Shown in pieces: positions 12,980 to 13,951 of a stretch of 13,951 nt of DNA. The stretch spans positions 1-13,951 of the forward strand of contig JAADDG010000038.1 in assembly GCA_013154075.1 (NCBI GenBank). The letters are read 5' to 3'. The notes beneath the pieces were generated by a model. The model ran no database searches, was not told the origin of the DNA, and was given only the letters and a program-made list of their open reading frames with translations. Origin of the DNA: Campylobacterota bacterium (GTDB taxonomy: Bacteria; Campylobacterota; Campylobacteria; Campylobacterales; JAADDG01). Numbering within the stretch: the first letter of the stretch is position 1; each line of letters starts with the position of its first letter. The position numbers were made by a program, and so were the translations under genes.

Positions 12980-13951
12980 TCAATCAAGCTCTTCTTTTGA
13001 GATGGGTTCCCCTTTTTGATAATCTCTTTTGGCTCTTTTTTCCAAGAGATCGGGCAGGTATTTTGGATGTAGGCCGTAGCCGGGGCGAATCGCTTTTATA
13101 TTCTCTTCCGAGAATCTCTCTTCTTTTTTGATATCTCTTATCGCATAGAGGCTTCTTGTAAACTCCCTTGCCGATTTTGAGGGTCCGTATTTCACCTCTC
13201 CCAAAAGTTCCTCGCTCTCTCTTATCGCTTTTACCATCTCTTTGAACTCTTTTGGATTTAGACTGAACTCTTTATCGGGAGTATTTAGATTTTTATCCAA
13301 AATAAAGTGCTTTTCTATTATTCTCGCCCCCAAAGATACCGCAACGATCGGTGCCGTGATTCCCAAAGTGTGATCCGAAAAGCCAACTTCTACTCCAAAT
13401 CGCTTTTTCATATCTCTAATTGTCGAAAGGTTCGCTTCGCTAAGGGGAGCGGGGTAGGAGGATGTGCACTTTAGCAAAGCTATATCAGTGCAACCCTCCT
13501 TTTTGCATATGCTTAGTACGTTTTCTATTTCGTTTAGGTATGCCGCTCCGGTTGAGATGATCATAGCTCTCTTTTTGGATGCAGTATATTTTATGAGCTC
13601 ATAGTCGGTTATCTCGAAAGAGGCTATTTTATAAGCTATGGGATTTAGCAACTCCAGAAAATCTACAGCCTCTTTGGAAAAGGGAGAGCTAAATATCTCG
13701 ATATCAAGCTCTTTTGCGTAAGAAAAGAGCTCTTCGTGCCAGCTTAGCGGAGTTTGGGCCTCTTTGTAAAGCTCATAGAGATTTTTTCCTCTCCAAAGTT
13801 CGCTTTTTATCAAAAAGTCCTCTTTTTTGCAATCTATCGTCATCCAGTCGGGAGTGTAGGTTTGCAGTTTTATCGCGTCCGCTCCCGCTTCTTTTGCCGC
13901 ATAAATCGTATCTTTCGCGATTTGCAGAGAGTTTGCGTGATTGGCCGAGAG
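12980..13951 (-). CDS. pseI: pseudaminic acid synthase, 5' end cut off by window edge
   Basis: Condenses phosphoenolpyruvate with 6-deoxy-AltdiNAc to form pseudaminic acid, the nine-carbon sugar attached to flagellins in Campylobacter and Helicobacter. I read 323 residues from LSANHANSLQ, at the window edge, to the TGA stop. The whole protein is normally about 340, so some 15-20 N-terminal residues are missing. Visible NeuB-family marks are IKLQTYTPDW, LLKCTSSYPAPL, VGFSDHTLG and IIEKHFILDK, with the metal- and PEP-binding histidines. The C-terminal SAF (antifreeze-like) domain starts near TRSLYAIRDIKKEERFSEEN. The segment KKEDFLIK, then LWRGKNLYELYKEAQTP, follows PseI rather than sialic or legionaminic synthases. 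The internal ATG at 13843 is not the start, since the family motif lies upstream. It converges with flgQ, with 6 bases between. Confidence 0.92.
   Translation of the reverse strand, partial: LSANHANSLQIAKDTIYAAKEAGADAIKLQTYTPDWMTIDCKKEDFLIKSELWRGKNLYELYKEAQTPLSWHEELFSYAKELDIEIFSSPFSKEAVDFLELLNPIAYKIASFEITDYELIKYTASKKRAMIISTGAAYLNEIENVLSICKKEGCTDIALLKCTSSYPAPLSEANLSTIRDMKKRFGVEVGFSDHTLGITAPIVAVSLGARIIEKHFILDKNLNTPDKEFSLNPKEFKEMVKAIRESEELLGEVKYGPSKSAREFTRSLYAIRDIKKEERFSEENIKAIRPGYGLHPKYLPDLLEKRAKRDYQKGEPISKEELD

Noticed and set aside
13841..13843. ATG at 13843 as the pseI start
   Set aside because: The same frame continues to the window edge with the conserved family segment LSANHA and IKLQTYTPDW, so the true start is outside.
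1..13951. CRISPR array, insertion sequence or phage genes
   Set aside because: No regularly spaced direct repeats, transposase, terminal inverted repeats or phage structural motifs were seen anywhere in the window.

Overview
The window looks like a chromosomal segment from a member of the Campylobacterota (formerly Epsilonproteobacteria), probably a free-living, respiratory type rather than a gut pathogen. Two blocks of gene order support this. The run aroC-rnc-rnhA-TPR gene, divergent from dnaG, matches the order I recall for Campylobacter jejuni Cj1634c-Cj1638. The run gyrA-flgP-flgQ matches Cj1027c-Cj1025c. In C. jejuni the two blocks are far apart; here they lie about 5 kb apart. Lysine- and glutamate-rich proteins, AT-rich spacers with extended -10 promoters, frequent TTG starts and a pseudaminic acid synthase all fit this group. 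The octaheme cytochrome suggests anaerobic or microaerobic respiration. The genus cannot be fixed from sequence reading alone.

Layout. Bases 1-2816 (minus strand) hold a tightly packed operon read right to left: a membrane-anchored TPR protein with a C-terminal zinc ribbon (LapB-like), RNase HI, RNase III and chorismate synthase, which runs off the left edge. A short AT-rich divergent promoter region (2817-2935) separates it from dnaG (primase). dnaG overlaps by 23 bases a PP-loop ATPase that appears fused to an NFACT-R-like RNA-binding domain. A tRNA-Ala(GGC) gene with its own promoter follows. Next on the minus strand is a Phd/YefM-PIN (VapC-type) toxin-antitoxin pair, whose toxin gene ends 4 bases from the tRNA, then a membrane-anchored octaheme cytochrome c. 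Divergent from the cytochrome are an APC-like 12-helix membrane protein, a ComF-type phosphoribosyltransferase, gyrA, and the flagellar genes flgP and flgQ. A convergent pseI (pseudaminic acid synthase) runs off the right edge.

How they fit together. Most of the window is housekeeping: replication (dnaG, gyrA, rnhA), RNA processing (rnc, tRNA-Ala, the PP-loop protein) and aromatic amino acid synthesis (aroC). The right end is flagellar: flgP/flgQ for the basal disk, behind what looks like a sigma-54 promoter, and pseI for the sugar that decorates flagellins. The accessory part is the AT-rich toxin-antitoxin pair next to the tRNA, and perhaps the cytochrome. I found no CRISPR array, insertion sequence, prophage or complete novel defence system. 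The observations most worth a second look are the PP-loop/NFACT-R fusion beside tRNA-Ala, the predicted leaderless dnaG mRNA, the sigma-54 promoter of flgP, the apparent lack of a normal start codon for flgQ, and the unassigned octaheme cytochrome.
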